The position numbers were made by a program, and so were the translations under genes. A DNA stretch of 64,000 bases from Triops longicaudatus (taxonomy: Eukaryota > Arthropoda > Branchiopoda > Notostraca > Triopsidae), in NCBI GenBank assembly GCA_022885665.1, contig JAGQDJ010000153.1, positions 1-64,000 on the forward strand. Direction: 5' to 3'. Shown here piece after piece: positions 11,578 to 25,092 of this stretch (within the stretch, counting starts at the first letter, position 1; every line of letters begins with the position of its first letter). Below the pieces are notes generated by a model. It had not been told where the DNA came from. It ran no database searches and was given only the letters and a program-made list of their open reading frames with translations.

Positions 11578-14500
11578 ATGGCTCCGGCACCGGATTTCAC
11601 GTTTACTTTACCGCACAATATCGATGAACAGTAATTTTGTATACCCCACTGCTCAATTTCCTGTCTGACTCTTTCACTTTCTTTAGATCTCTAAAACAAA
11701 AGCAAGGTGATAATTCCCAAGTCGTTATTATTGGTTTAATTGGAAAATCACCACGCATTGGCTCTCGATGGAAATCTGTCTGTGTGGACGAATATTTGGG
11801 CAGATCTGTCTTTAGCAACATGACGTCAAATTCAAGCAGAGTATATTAAGAAGATAGTGGAAAGAAAAATATTTTAATTTGCGTTTTCTGTAGACTTCCA
11901 TTCAAGGGTATTATCACCCTAACATGGGTTGCATTCTCATCCATCTTCAAAGTAACAACGTAAAATCTGATTCTGCCCCAGAATGCGACACACCTGCACA
12001 AAACGAAGAGTTTCTTACCGTTTGGGCTAAGGAAACCGAGCCTGAATACCGGCTAGTACTTCTATTCTTCTTAGTCTGCCATGTAGTCATAATTCAGTCA
12101 CCATCTATTCCCGATACTAGCATTTTTCACAACCTGCGCCTCGTAGACAACGCAAGGTACCATAATTCGTGCGTTTTTCTTTCTTTTCGTTAAGAAAATG
12201 ATTAAAAATTCGATAGTTAATATTCTTTTTTAGATCACGGTTGCAAGGAAGTCTTACGAAAGTTCTGGAACCTTGCAATATCTCGCCTGAATGGAGCAGC
12301 CAAGGTCGACTTTGTATTCCGCGGCTGGTTTTCTACGTTGCGTCCTCGCCAGTGGTTGAAGACGCGGAAAAACTGTCCCAAGCTATCCAAGACCAGCTTT
12401 TTCGGCTTTTGCGCAAAGCCAAACTGATTGCAAACAATCCCAGCCAAGCGCTTTGCTCCGTTCCGTCTAACTCGACTTACGTTTTCGTGCACAAACCAAG
12501 TAACGCGAAACATCACAATAAAGCTTCAACAGTTTAGTAACAATGCTTTTCTTTCTATACCTAGACGGGGATTTCCACGAATTCCTTAATAATCACATAG
12601 AAGCTGTACGGCAAGGAAAGCTCATTGATCAAGTTGGCCGTCATAGCTCGAATCTACACACAGAAGTAAATTTTATGAATTTTTTAAAATGTCGCATAGT
12701 TTAATTCTATGCATGTTTCATGTCTTTAAAGTAATCTAGGGGCTAATTTTATAGAAAAAGTACGAATAAGAATGATTTCTCTATAGGTTCCAACAGCTAG
12801 TGCGTGGTTTCGGGTCATCAACCCACTCTACGACCACTTCGTGAATTTTCAAGTTGGCTCTACCTTTGAAAAGGTAAGGTTACCTCTTTCAATACTCGAA
12901 AATCGTACCTTACTTTCTTTTTTTCACTCTATGAACTAAAGACGTTTACTGGATTACACTCGGCGTTGGATGTTGCCAGCCAGTTCAGCGAAATCCGTTG
13001 CAAGAAAGTGTTTCCCTTAGCTCTCGCGCATTACCAGGAAAACCTGCCATCCCATTACTCTTCGCACGTTCATCAGAACAAAGTACACTTCTGTTTGAAG
13101 TTCAGCACATTTTACCGTTTACTTAACGAAACGCGTTACAGTTAGCCGCGGCCTGCGCCATGTTTGCATCCCAAGCGCGAGGACCAGCCACTGATCGTTG
13201 GTTGTCTCGCTTGCAAGAAGAGTGTGACGAGATTTGGGCCTCGGGGCGCCAAGTTTGCGAAGCACCCAGTCTAACAGGCAAACCTTGCATTCAACCGCAG
13301 CATCGTGCACATCCTGATCAAACTGGGTAAAACTATAAAAAAATTCTCAATAAGTAAAATCTCAGTTTTTAAATATTCGCAAACTAAAAATGTATAAAAT
13401 ACGTACAAAATTTATAGTTAAATACACTAAAATTCAACTAGTCACTATGTATTCGTAATATCCAAGGTCGCTGCCAATTTTGCCCCATTCAAGCGGGTAC
13501 CGAATGGTTTCTGCCTGCAACTGCGGCTCAAAGCAGGGCAATCGCGACGATCCGTTCGACGTCAAGTCGGCCAACTTCACGTTCTACTACTACATGAACG
13601 AAGAATGCTGCCATCGGTTCCAAGCCGTCAATTTCCCCGTTTTCCAACCAGGCAGCACCACAGCTCGCCCCGCCCCCGTGCGGAAAAACGTCAAAGACAT
13701 GGAATTCGTACACTGCACGCAAGAGCTTAGCCTAGAAGCCAGCGAAGATCTGTCTTTATCCCAGTCCGACTATTCTCTTAATGACGAAGAGAGCGTAAGC
13801 TTCTGTTCTTAGCGAAAACCTTATTTATAACTGTATATTATTTTTTGTAACTGTAGTTTTTTTTTACAGTTTTCTAGCTCAGAAATGGAATCACCCACAG
13901 AATTCATGCCCGAAACGACTGTTCAAGCCGATACCGCGGAATATCTGCTGGGAATGCCTCATACGTTGTCATCATCGGCTTTGCCTTTGTACCCATCCTG
14001 GTCTTTGTTGTGTCGTGGACCCTCCAGTCTTTACTCACACAGCGTTGGTCTTGCTCAGATGCCAGGCTTCGGCTCGGGGGCGGTCCATTTAACAGTGTGG
14101 GAGGTTACGTTGCAGCTAAGTCCTGCCGGAGCCGCCGTCGCTGAAGAATGGCGCATTAAGAAAGGCTCAGGCAAACCGCTAAGGCGTAATAAAGGTATCG
14201 ACTATTTAAGATTTGGGAACGAAAATTGGTCTATTCATGACCATATAACGTAACAAAATAAGAAAATAGAAATTACTACAGAAACGAAATACTAAAGAAA
14301 AACAGCTACACAGAGTACAGTTAATTGCAAACCAGCTCCAAGAAAGGAAAAATCAGTTTAAACAATTCAATGACTAATCGGAGAATAAATGGTAAATTAC
14401 GAAAGGTTAAGAATACAAATTGTATTAATGTTACCGTCACGAGGTTAAACCCTTGTGACGGTAACTTAGGAGAGGAAAGAAACTTTGATTAATAACCGTT

Positions 14501-14990
14501 TATCTTAGACGGATCAGCTGAAATGACGACGAAAATCTTCCTCGGGACCGAGTACGAATGTCCGAGGGGTCACCGCTTTTTGTTGCCCTTGCCGGCCGCT
14601 TCACGTACCGGCAAGACTCACCTGTATCCGCATACTGATGCACCGCTGTACTTGCCGTGTCCTTGTCGGCCAAATAATCAGCTTTGCGCCCAGTTAATGA
14701 GGGTTCATGTAGTCACGCCAAGAACTCCATTTTCGATGTACTTGCACCCGAAAGTCCGACCAGCGCCGTTACCTTGTCCAGTCTTCACTACAGGAATCAA
14801 AGAGCCGCTGGAGTTGACTCCCAGTTCGTACTGGGTGCTAAGATTGCCCTGGGTGTACGAAAACGGACCAGACGAGATCTACACCCCGCCCACGAAACCC
14901 CCTGCGGCCAGTTACGGCGTTTTATTGACGGAATGGATCGGAGTGCGAGAAAATGCGAGTGGTGAACTAAAGAAACCATATGAGAAATAA
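11578..14990 (+). CDS. SMG8: SMG8, nonsense-mediated mRNA decay factor
   Basis: Subunit of the SMG1-SMG8-SMG9 kinase complex that controls UPF1 phosphorylation. Eleven exons: 11578-11630, 11687-11840, 11894-12156, 12234-12499, 12565-12665, 12787-12873, 12942-13082, 13142-13326, 13467-13794, 13870-14194, 14509-14990. Frame is kept at every GT-AG junction, giving 794 residues (human about 990). Family landmarks in order: N-terminal G-domain-like strand VVIIGLIGKS without a P-loop; IQGYYHPN; the hydrophobic LVLLFFLVCHVVIIQSP; RGPATDRW...GRQVCEAPSLTGKPC; the Cys-rich ACNCGSKQGNRDDPFDV with ECCHRFQAVNFPVF; AEYLLGMPHT; GTEYECPRGHRF; and QLMRVHVVTP then WVLRLPWVY near the C terminus. It seems intact. 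The terminal exon ends in an extra tail after the conserved block, and AATAAA overlaps the stop codon. Confidence 0.95.
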
Positions 14991-15547
14991 ATAATGTTAT
15001 AAACTTAAGGAGATGAAGAGGCTAACTGTAAGAAGCTTTTTTGACACGGTTAATAGAAACGTAAAATTTATAAAAATGGTTGTTTATGATTCTGTCGTAC
15101 TGTAATGCCACATGCGCTGATGCGCTGTTGCTAACCGAAATACGGCATTGTTGCATTTCTACGAGTCGTGATCACTTCTGCTTTACGGCATGTTTCGTAG
15201 CCATAAAACACTTTAGCCTTTTTACTCCTTTGATGACCCTTCGGAGTTTAAGGTTCTCGGCAGGGTTCTGAAACTGTGTGGCATGTCACCCCTTTGCACT
15301 CTGAATACAAAAGGCCAAACAAATTAAACGGTGGCATTAAAAGGTTTCGACCCAGTTACAAATGCACTGTATAGTTCTAAAACGCCGTGCAAAGGCCCCT
15401 TTGGAGCTTTCTGGGTTGAAATCGGAACAGTATTCCGTGATCAACGCTTACTAGAACATATCTAACGGCTTTTGCCTGGAATAGTTTAGTTGAACTCTAG
15501 ACGAAACACGAGATTCTCAACTCAGTCAGAGGGCGTTCATAAGAAGT
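14991..15547. other. SMG8 3' flank / spacer before the array
   Basis: AT-rich. No frame with family or splice support was seen, apart from short incidental frames. Confidence 0.5.
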
Positions 15548-18500
15548 ATGGAAGTCTTAAAAAGGCCACGTTCTTCTGCGACTGGGGGTATGTACAAAAT
15601 GTTAATTAAAATAAAATGTGGCTTGAGTTAAGTTTATAAAAGTCTAAGTAGATCTATCGCAATACTTTCGTAATGTGGGTTTACTATGGGTAACGAACGT
15701 GCAACTTTACGTTGTCGCAATTGACATACGGGTTGGTCTAACGGGAAGGCGTCATTCTAGATTCTAGTTAGTGTCACGCATTTAGAATGATTTGTAGTGC
15801 GATGAATTGAACTAAAAACTACATCGGATAACCAACTGAGGAAGCGCGTTCTATACGTCAATCTTATATTAGTTGGGAGATGACGAACAAGGTTGTAATG
15901 GGTAACTCGTGCCTGGTTAGGCCTTGTTTTGCCGACAGTCGTAACCGTGTGAAAAGGAAGGTTTTATGGAAGCGGCATCGCTTAGAACTCTGCGATGCGA
16001 AACGCTGTTGTGTCAACCGCTCTTTGTTTTTAAAGTTTTTAACGTTACACTTTCTTTGTAAAGAGTACACTATCGACAGACTGCAATGTGATTGACTTGT
16101 TTGGAAGGGAAGTTACCAGAAATTTCTTTTAGGCGAATGGCTGCTAGTTGTATTGCTAGCAGCACCACAGCTCGCTTTCTCAATGGGAGCTACTTCACAG
16201 TATTGCATTCTGAACTCAACTGTACGCCAACTACGAGATAATGTCGTGCGAAACTTGACGGAAGAGCTAATTAACACCATGACTTCCAACGTCACGAAAT
16301 ACTTATTGCCAAATACAAAATCAAAAAATGAGATGTATCACATCGCATCATTTAACATGACAGCCAGTTTGTGGCAAACTATTAACAGCTCGTTATACCT
16401 GGATCTTCCCAACATGGTATTAAGACTAGGCCTACCTGCATGGTTCAACAATTCGGGCGTCAACAGTAAGGAAACATACGGTTGACCTGGCTGTTAATCC
16501 ACATTAAGCGTGTCCGGTTTAGATTACACGTTCATTAACGGTAACGTATCGGCACAGAAATGGGCCGATAGTGTCTGGAACGTACCGCTGACTTGGAAAG
16601 AGGCTATGTTAACATTACCTGAATATATCCAACATGGTTACATTTACCGGTTACACGAACAACTCGAGCTTCTCGCGCAACGAACTTTTTTCCGACTGGG
16701 TGCATTTTCGTTTCCAAGAAGCTTCGCATACTCCGGCCTTACTGGAACAGGCAATAATTGGAACGTTACGGTCTGTCAAGCCACTGAAGGTATACACTAA
16801 TAGGGTTTTCAATTATTCTTCATTGTACGTCTTTACAAACGCTTACGCAAAATGCTTATGTAGGATTTTCCTTCACGGTTGTATTTCTTTTCAACTGGAA
16901 CACTTTTACGGCGAACGTCAGAGAACAGTTCCTTCGCACCGATATCGAGCGCCAAGTAACTCAGCTGAAACTAAGAAAATAGGGTAAGTTAGAATTCATG
17001 TGCGTAGGTAGACGGCTACGCTGCTGACGCGTTTGGGGCGTATTACCTCCAAAGCAATCTTTCTGACATCAATTGGACCGGCTTAGCTGGATATGTGAAT
17101 GCCAGTGTGAACCTCTATTTCAGTGGCTCCTACAAAGAAACACCATGGGCTCCAGACAGCCTTGGCTACGTCAGCTCTGTCATGAGCCAAATGACGGAGT
17201 TCCATTTATTTTACCACAGAACTACCGCGAGTCTCCTCGTTCCTCCGCGAGTTACTGAATGTAATATGTCAACTAAAATAAATAAACAAAATAAAAAAAA
17301 TAATATCCATTCAGATTAAAAATTTTTAAAAATTCATTTAACAGGTAATATATACCTCTTAGCCCAAAATCAAACGAGTTACAGACAACTGCTCGAATTT
17401 TACACTGTCACGCCTTGCCCTAACATTTCTACTACTACGTCGACTCCATTTACCTCATTATCGACTCAATACGAATTCAACGAAACCACTACTGCGTCTG
17501 GCTTTACGACTTTTGTCGAAAACGCAACTACCACGACAAGCTTTAACGGATCAATGAGTTCGCTGGCTGCTGGAACCGTTTCCACAACTATTACTAGTAA
17601 TAGTGCAGCAATTGCCACAGGAAATGCATCAGGTACCACCGCTCCGAAGAATTCAGTAGCCACTAGCAATGCTAGTTTGACATCCAATGCTACATCGAAC
17701 AACGCAGCTAACAGCTGGTTAATGCCACCGGCAAACGTGATTCAATCGACAGGTGTTCAGAAAGTGAACACGTCAATTGCTCCAGCAACACCTATTCCTT
17801 CAACAGTGATTAAGCAATCTACGGTCTTGACAACTGGAATCACGAATCAGTCATCAACCACCGTGCCTCCGAAGCCAACCCCGGCACCTACTTCCACTAA
17901 GTTGGTAAAAAGTATTTCCACGTCCGTCTTCGCTCCTACAACCACAGCCCCGCAAACTACTACGGAACTTAATAACTCGACTAATGGAACGCTGGCTCCA
18001 ACTAGTACAAGTACCGTGAGCTCTACCAGCACCAGACCGTCAATGCCATTAAATTCCATATCAACAACTTTTCCAAGCACTACTACGACACTGAAAACGA
18101 CAGATGCAGTGCGTACCAGCGTACCGAGTTCAACTGTCGTAGCTACGAGCACCATAACTACGAATTCCGTAACTACGTTAGCTTTGACTGTTGCGAATAC
18201 GTCCGTTATCAGTACACCTACCGCTGCTACCATTGCAACGACTCCGAATCAAACCACTCCCGAGCATACGACTCCGAAGAATCAAACACCATCGACCATG
18301 AGTTCAAGTTCCGTGAAACACACGACGTCATCGACCCCTACCACTTTCGACGTAGATCCTTTTTTCAAGGCTATCGTTCCTGTTGTCACCAAAATCTACA
18401 ATGGCAAGTCTTGAAAAACTAAAAGAAGTAAGTAAATAAAAATAAACCATTACTTTTTACTCGGCAGACAAAATACTGTTACGAATTCCGGTCGGTACTA

Positions 18501-18691
18501 TGATTCCCATTACGCAGAAGTCGTACTTTTATACAATCGCTATACCCTCTGCTGCTGGTAAGACGAGTTCGGCAGCAATATTTTTAGCTACTTTTTACTG
18601 CAACGGTTCATTAGGTATCATCATCTGTGCTCTTCTCTGTCTCTTTTGGTGGCAAGTCGATTGGGCACCGGCCAACTACAACAAGAAATAA
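15548..18691 (+). CDS. Array gene 1: mucin-like type I membrane glycoprotein (unrecognised family)
   Basis: Exons 15548-15587 (least certain), 16133-16465, 16523-16789, 16864-16955, 17008-17260, 17345-18403, 18468-18557, 18615-18691; about 736 residues, the longest member. Exon 2 opens with GEWLLVVLLAAPQLAFSMG, a signal-peptide core, then Q-Y-C-I-L-N in place of the usual C-x-F-G-x-N-N. The second module is divergent (FRLGAFSFPRSF where others have YSFSYGIFRP) and ends in C-Q-A-T-E-G. The fourth exon is 92 nt, not 107. The stalk is a single exon of about 310 Ser/Thr-rich residues (330-660), followed by FDVDPFFKAIVPVVTK and YNG. The helix is IAIPSAAGIIICALLCLFWW with tail QVDWAPANYNKK. The intron after YNG starts with GC (18404-18405), not GT. 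The function is unknown. The order of modules and exon phases ties it to the genes downstream. Confidence 0.75.
18404..18467 (+). other. GC-AG intron in array gene 1
   Basis: At the conserved position after the YNG codons, where paralogues read G|gtaatt or similar, this gene reads G|gcaagt. The 3' end is ggcag, and the exon frame is correct on both sides. GC-AG introns are a known minor class, usually with an otherwise strong donor as seen here. Confidence 0.75.
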
Positions 18692-19309
18692 TTAGTGCGA
18701 TCTACACAAATCACAAAAGCGTAGCTCAACTGAAGTTATTTCAATTATTTTCACCAGAATAGAAAAACATTGTTAATTAGGGCGAAGGAAATAGAAAGAG
18801 ACACAACTAAAACTATAAAACACACTGCAGAAATAGTCACAAGCCTAGCGTACTGAAATTAAACTAAAAAGCTAATTAAAATACACAATGTAGCCTATAA
18901 CCGAATGCCACATTAACAGAAATCGTGAATTACTCGAAAATCTGACGCACCAAGTCACGTGAATGGCACCCTGAAAGCTGAAAATAACACAGCACTTACT
19001 GTACTGAACAAAAGATTTGATGTAAGTGCAGTTGGTCGTATTACAAAATGGGGCACCCAATCCATTAGTTTTTTTGTTGTTTAGTAAAAACTGCTGGTGG
19101 GGTGGACACCCCAATCTGCGAGGAGGCAGTAAGTGTGAATGCTCAAGGCTCCATTTTTATCGCTGCATTAAACGTTCAGTGTCAGGTAAGGTCACTTAAA
19201 AAGGAGCGCCAAGAAACATGATTAACCTCCAAAGTTTTACTTACTTGGGCACAAACCACAGTCTTACAAGAATTTCAGACGAATCTAGACGTCTTGGCGC
19301 GAACTTGCG
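18692..19309. other. Spacer between array genes 1 and 2
   Basis: Holds the 3' flank of gene 1 and the promoter region of gene 2. No other feature was recognised. Confidence 0.5.
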
Positions 19310-21779
19310 ATGTCAAAGTGCACGAACCATTTTGCCACATGGACACTGTTTTCCGTAAAATGCTTTTCCTTGGTTTTATGTGTTTTAGTTCTTCAACCCC
19401 AATACGGTAGTACCGCTTGTGATTGCACGCTAAACCGATCTGTAAGAATAGCAAGGCAAGACCACATTAACAGTAAAGTTAATACGATTGTGACCAATAT
19501 CACGAAATTAATGCATACAGACGCGGCTGGCTACACGAAAAACACTTTCGACTTACAGGGCAGCTTGATTAACAGCTACAAAGTTCGTGGAAACTACGAC
19601 AATTTGTCGGATTTTGTGCTCCGCGGTGGATTGGATCTTTGGTTTGACAACGATCTGCCTTCGGAAGTTTTAAGTAAAAAACAAAATAATAATAACAATA
19701 ATAATAATAATAAATTAAAGAATTAAATAAATAATAAAAAATATGTTAAAATTTCCTATTTCTTTTTTACTTTAGCAAAAAAAATAAGCCTCGATATCAA
19801 CGCTACTGTGTTAAACGGAAGTGTTTGGGAATCCGGCCATAACTGGTACTCGGAAGTGGTTAATTTCACGACATACCTCCAAAATGAATACGTGTACACC
19901 CTGTATGAAAAGCTTTACGGATATGTTGGAATCGTCGGAACGCCAATTGGCATGTTTATACACAACCGGTACATAGGGTATCCTGGGATCGACTGGATTG
20001 CTAGTAACACTGCCAGTATTCGAAGTCTGTGTTACTGTTTGGCGAATACCAGTAGGATATTGCAATTATTTTTCTTTACGACAACTTTTGATACGGAAAC
20101 GCTTACGTAATTTCAACAGGTTATTCGTATAGCTTAAATTTCAAGGCGTCCGTTTCCACAATACCAATGCGACACCCAGTGCGACTGCTTAAGACAGACA
20201 CGGAGTTAGCGGTACAATCGCTTCAAACTGGAATTGGCGCAAATTTGTGTAATCTTTTGTTTCAATAAGGTCGACGATTACCTGGGCGGCCTGTTTGAGA
20301 CCACTTACATGCACAGCACTGCAAGTTCCTTCTTTTTGGTGAACAACACATGGAACGTAACGTTGGACGTGTATTTTCTTGGAACAGCCAACGAAACAGC
20401 ATCTGTTTTCTCGAATAGACTCAGCTCTATGCTGACTCTACCTCTGCGCTACGCAAATGGTACAGCTAAGCTTCTTGCACCTCCGGTCGTTTCGAACTGT
20501 AAGTAACAAAACATTTGAAAGATCAGTTTAATACACAACTTAATCAGAGATTACTTAATCTACGTTGATAATCATTGCTAACTTATTAATAACAGAAAAA
20601 CTCTGTCCTTGTGTTTAACAATTACTGGTAAATTAGTCTCACACTTGCGTTAAATAAACACAAACATTTGATAAAGCTTGAATAGTTGATTAAAAGAAAT
20701 AATACTGAAATCACTAGGTATGTCTCGCGTGGTAAATTACGGCCTATACGCCGCATATCCCTACTCCTTTTTGCCGTGCTTTACGACCAGTACAACACTG
20801 ACTTCAACGACCGCCTTTACAACTACGAGCGCTTCAACGATTCTTCCGAGCACAACCACAACATCTTCACTAGGCAATACAACTTCCCTTCCCAGCTCTA
20901 CGTCAAGCTCGAGTTCTACCAGAGAAACGATGCCACCGACTGCTTCAAGTACAACTAGTCCAACAACGGTACTGGCCACAAATACTAGCACGACTTCACT
21001 TTCAACAACAGTGCCCGTGTCTACTGCTACTGTACCGGTAACTATCCTAGTAAGAACAGATAAAATAAATAAAAATAAATACAGTAAATATAAATTAACT
21101 GCCAAAACCCGGCGAAAATCAGTAATTTTTTTTGCCATCGTAGACGACTGACTTGTTATCGACTTTTCTGTCTACAATAACTCGGACTGAGAGTACGATT
21201 ACGTCTCCGACTTCAACGTTGACGACCTCCAGCCAGACTTCGGGTACTAGTCCAAATGGAGTACTGAGCAGTACATTCGCTCCTGGTATCAGTAGCGCGA
21301 ATCAGGCTGCAATTTTCTATCCAAGTACCACTCAGGGATCAGCCAACACGAGTATCTCTACCAGTACAAGTGCAAGTACTTCGAAGGCTGCGTTGAAACC
21401 CGTTACAGAGACGACGACCTTTGATCCCGATCCATTCTTTAAAGCGTCGGTTCCTGTCATAACGAAAGTATACAATGGTATGAACCTCATCATTATGAAG
21501 GATAGTAGAATGAAACGGTATCTTGCAGATAAAGTTTTAATGAAAGCAATGGGTACCATGAAACCACTGCTTTGGAAGCCAGACTTTTACGAAGTAACGA
21601 TTCCCACTGCTACGTGTAAGTTTCGTATTAACTCGTCGATATCGATATTTTCGCCTTCATTCATTTCGGAACTTCTAATAGGCGTCGTGTTAGCTGCTTT
21701 GGGTTGCATGTTCTGCTTGCAAGTGAACTGGATCACACCCGTAAAGAAAGACCCACTTCTGAAAGCTCTGCCTAAATAA
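19310..21779 (+). CDS. Array gene 2: mucin-like type I membrane glycoprotein
   Basis: Exons 19310-19673, 19776-20051, 20120-20211, 20270-20498, 20718-21049, 21144-21477, 21529-21615, 21682-21779; about 603 residues. The N terminus is on one exon: a hydrophobic stretch (FSLVLCVLVLQ) precedes C-D-C-T-L-N-R. Like gene 1 it has a 92-nt exon (ends T-E-L-A), and its module boundaries fall at the same residue numbers (about 213 and 244), so genes 1 and 2 form one subgroup. The stalk is split over two exons by a phase-0 intron (21050-21143), unlike the phase-2 split in genes 4-13. The anchor is FDPDPFFKASVPVITK, YNG, then MGTMKPL, and TATC in place of the usual A-x-G. The helix ends CMFCLQVNW, with a basic tail ending KALPK. 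AATAAA overlaps the stop. The 51-nt intron 21478-21528 is in frame and stop-free. Confidence 0.78.
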
Positions 21780-24700
21780 AGAGAAATTTCACTCTGCTTG
21801 CGCTGGGTTACAAAATGCTGAAACAACAAAGGATGGAAGTGATTTCTTCAAAACACAATATCACTTGAAGATCCGCTATCGCAATATTTCTTCGATTTAT
21901 TCTAATTAATGATACACTGAAATAAGTTTTACCTTCCATGAATACCAGTGTTTAGTTTAACAAATTCTTCAAGTTATAGAATCACGCGTGTTGAAATTGT
22001 ACTAAGAAACTAGAAATAAAAATATACACCGTACTTCGTCAAAAGCGGACCATCGAATATTACCATCTGTTTGACACATAATCGAACAAGACGCTAAACT
22101 GTTAATTCATGAAGATATTAAAATGTTATAAGATACCGAGTAAAGTACTAAAATAAATGTTTGCATCTTACCCGAGTAATTCAAATCGCTTTGTGCAAAA
22201 ACGAGAACTTGCCAACGACGGCTTCGGATTTGCAAAACAACGCGACGCGCACGCCATCTTGCGAGAGCGGGAAAGAATTCCCGCATTATCCTGCGGGGAT
22301 ATTGAACTCGTGGAAACGGTTGTAATAATTTTTTTTTACGCTGATAACGAACACAAGCATGAAGGAATGTTTATAAAGTGGCGATCAGTTAACTGAGAAT
22401 TCTAGATGTAAAATATCGAAATAGAAAAAGTAGAATAGCCCACGCGAACTTTCAAACAACTACATTGTGACGTACAGCTCACTTAAATAGTATGTTAACC
22501 TTAAAAGAGATGTTGGTTACCACCCTAGAAATCAAAATAATTTAACGCAAAATTGGACAGAAACAGGCATTCATGAGTTGGCTTCCAAATTTCAAGGAAA
22601 CAAAACACAGGCCCACACGCCACCTCGCGGAAGGTGGGAAGAAAAGCTCGTGTTTTCCTACTGGCATACCAAATGCTTTGAAAAATAAACATAAAAATTT
22701 GTTCAAACAGATTTAAAAATGATAATGACAAAACTACAAGCAGTTCCTGTAGTAAAGGCAAGAATATAAGAAATAAAACTCGCATACTGAAAGAACAGAT
22801 ATAAAAAACAACAGTGAAATAAATAGAAAAGTAAAAGGTAATATAGGATCAAAAAGTGTATATGAAAATGATTAAGAATGGAATTACTAATGTAACAATA
22901 ACTTCAGGTCTCGATACACTATACTCGGTGCGTAGATCTTCATACGCAAATGACTGAACCTTGGTTCAACGGGTCACAAGGCAAGATCATTATGAAGTGC
23001 AGAATATGAACTCGTTAGCTTTCAAATGAAAGCCCTTATTAACTGAAGCCCTTATATATTTCGGCTGAAGCCCTTAATAACCCAACTGTTTGACCGTAAC
23101 CTAACTAAACATGTTCCCTGTGGCACAACAACAATGTACCCGTAAATTCAGCCAGGTAAATGAAAAGGTTGAGAATTTTTGGCAAGGTCTGATAAAACCG
23201 TCATTATTGAAAGAAGTGTTCTCATTATAACTATGACTGTGTTTACTGCAAGTTATATCTGATTTGGTTCAATCTCGTGTTACGAATAACGCATAAATGC
23301 TTGGAAACTCCCTAACTGCTCATCAAATAAATAAAAACACCGCTTCTAACGTTTTCCTTATAGAAAATCTCGGTAATGCAAGGCGTTAAATCCAGTAGCC
23401 ATAACTTACCAGGCAACATTGATTATCAGTAAACAATGGCCATGACCCCAGTCATTAACCTTTACATCGACCCATCTTTCCTTGACCTCACCTACCTGTG
23501 TTCGAAAGGGTTACCCCGGCAACAAGCAAAACTAGGGCAATTTGAAATATTACCTAGGAAAATCACTGCAAAAAGAACTCGATATTAACAGCCAAGAAAT
23601 CAGCACTACACGTTTCAAAGGAATAAAATGCTTGAAAAGAAAATGGTCTTTCTTCGCACAGTACTTCGTTCTTTATTTCTGCCGTGGACCGATTTTTAAA
23701 GACCTGCGAAACCATTACAAAATGTAGCTTTCATGCTTCTTGTGCTGATTTCTTTCTATTAAGGATGCTGAACTTTACTACTTTACTTTCAACATCTTGA
23801 AAGCAAAAGTTACCACAAACTGTTCCCCAGTTTGCATTTAACTGTAATGTATGGTAGAGTGACCACCAAAAACTTCAAGGCAGTAAATCGTCCAATATGT
23901 CTTCATTATGTTTTTCTTGTCCTAGCCAATAATAGAAAACACAGCATATAAGAGGTGGCGCCACAACTCATTCGGAGAAACAAAAGCCTTTTTGTCGTTC
24001 TATGACTATGACTTACTACTAAAATTGTACTACAGGTTTCAATCCATTTCTTCCGTCGATTATCCAGCCTCAGGAAACTTACATTATTATGACCTTGAAT
24101 ACGTTTGTGACCCCAGTACTGTCTTTTTACTACGAATCCTCAGCCGGGATTTTTACCTTGGAACTTCTTATTCCGAGTCTCCCCGGTGACACATGTACGC
24201 AGTAGTAAATTCTTACTCAAAAATAGCGAACTTGACGAAATGTAAAAACCTTTAAAAACCTCCTGTTGTTTCTTTTGTTTTCTAATTTGAATGTCTGTTT
24301 TTTTTTTTGTGTGCTTACATTTCTGACAAAGCGTCACAGGCATAATTACAATGTACTTTTGTGCAATCAATGACGTCGATAATGTACTACATTTCTTTTT
24401 ATGTGGTCGGCAACCCTTTTGGTCAGTGTTCCGGAAAAAATAGATTACTATAAACAGTCAAAGAGAGCAGTTAGCTTTATGACTTGCTATTCTAATGTTT
24501 CGTATCTTCCTATATTTGTCTCTCCACCCTGTTAATCGGACATCCTGGAAATGGATAAAATTTGTAAAATAAATAAATAAAATAAAAAATATAAAGGATA
24601 AAAATAAAATCAACACAGACTTGAAGATGACATTTTTTAAAAAAAAAACTGAATACAATTCCATATTTGTTCAAGTTATTCTACCTTAAGAGGCGTTTTT

Positions 24701-25092
24701 CCAACGCTCAACTCGTTTTTCGAGTTCAGAGTTTTAATTTTAAACTCCATTTCATAAACTTCAAATTGCACAAGCCAAAGAGTTATTCAATCCAAGCTGG
24801 CATCTGCACGTTACTGACCTTTCACGGATCTTTTTTATACTACTCTTTTACCGAAATAGCGGTGCACCTGGGGGTCCATTCATCAAAGCCACTATTGATC
24901 ATTGTAAAGGGCACAATAAAATGTTCATGGCTGGGGGCTCTAAGATTCTTTGGTTCACTTAAACGCTGTGAGGTCCAGCACATAAATCTGGTACTCTCAG
25001 GTCGCAGGCCACGGAGTTTTCGACTAGGAAACTTTTGCCTTTGCTTTTAGTTCACTCGAAATCTAGTCGTGTACCCGGGTAGTCATCGAGAA
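21780..25092. other. 3.3-kb spacer between array genes 2 and 3
   Basis: The largest gap in the array apart from the pseudogene region. Checked for family motifs (C-x-F-G, GIFRP, DFVRVN, FDPDP, I-P-x-A-x-G): none seen. Frames at 22157-22396 and 24667-25050 have no support. A poly-T stretch lies at about 24298-24309. Confidence 0.5.

Noticed and set aside
17847..18233. Long Val-rich minus-strand frames opposite the stalks (also 20761-21138, 30003-30368, 51302-51712)
   Set aside because: They are the reverse complement of Thr/Ser codons (ACN/AGT read as Val/Thr), so they are shadows of the stalk exons.
22157..25050. Genes in the 3.3-kb gap between array genes 2 and 3
   Set aside because: Frames at 22157-22396, 23992-24189 and 24667-25050 carry no motif and no splice pattern, and no family relic was visible.
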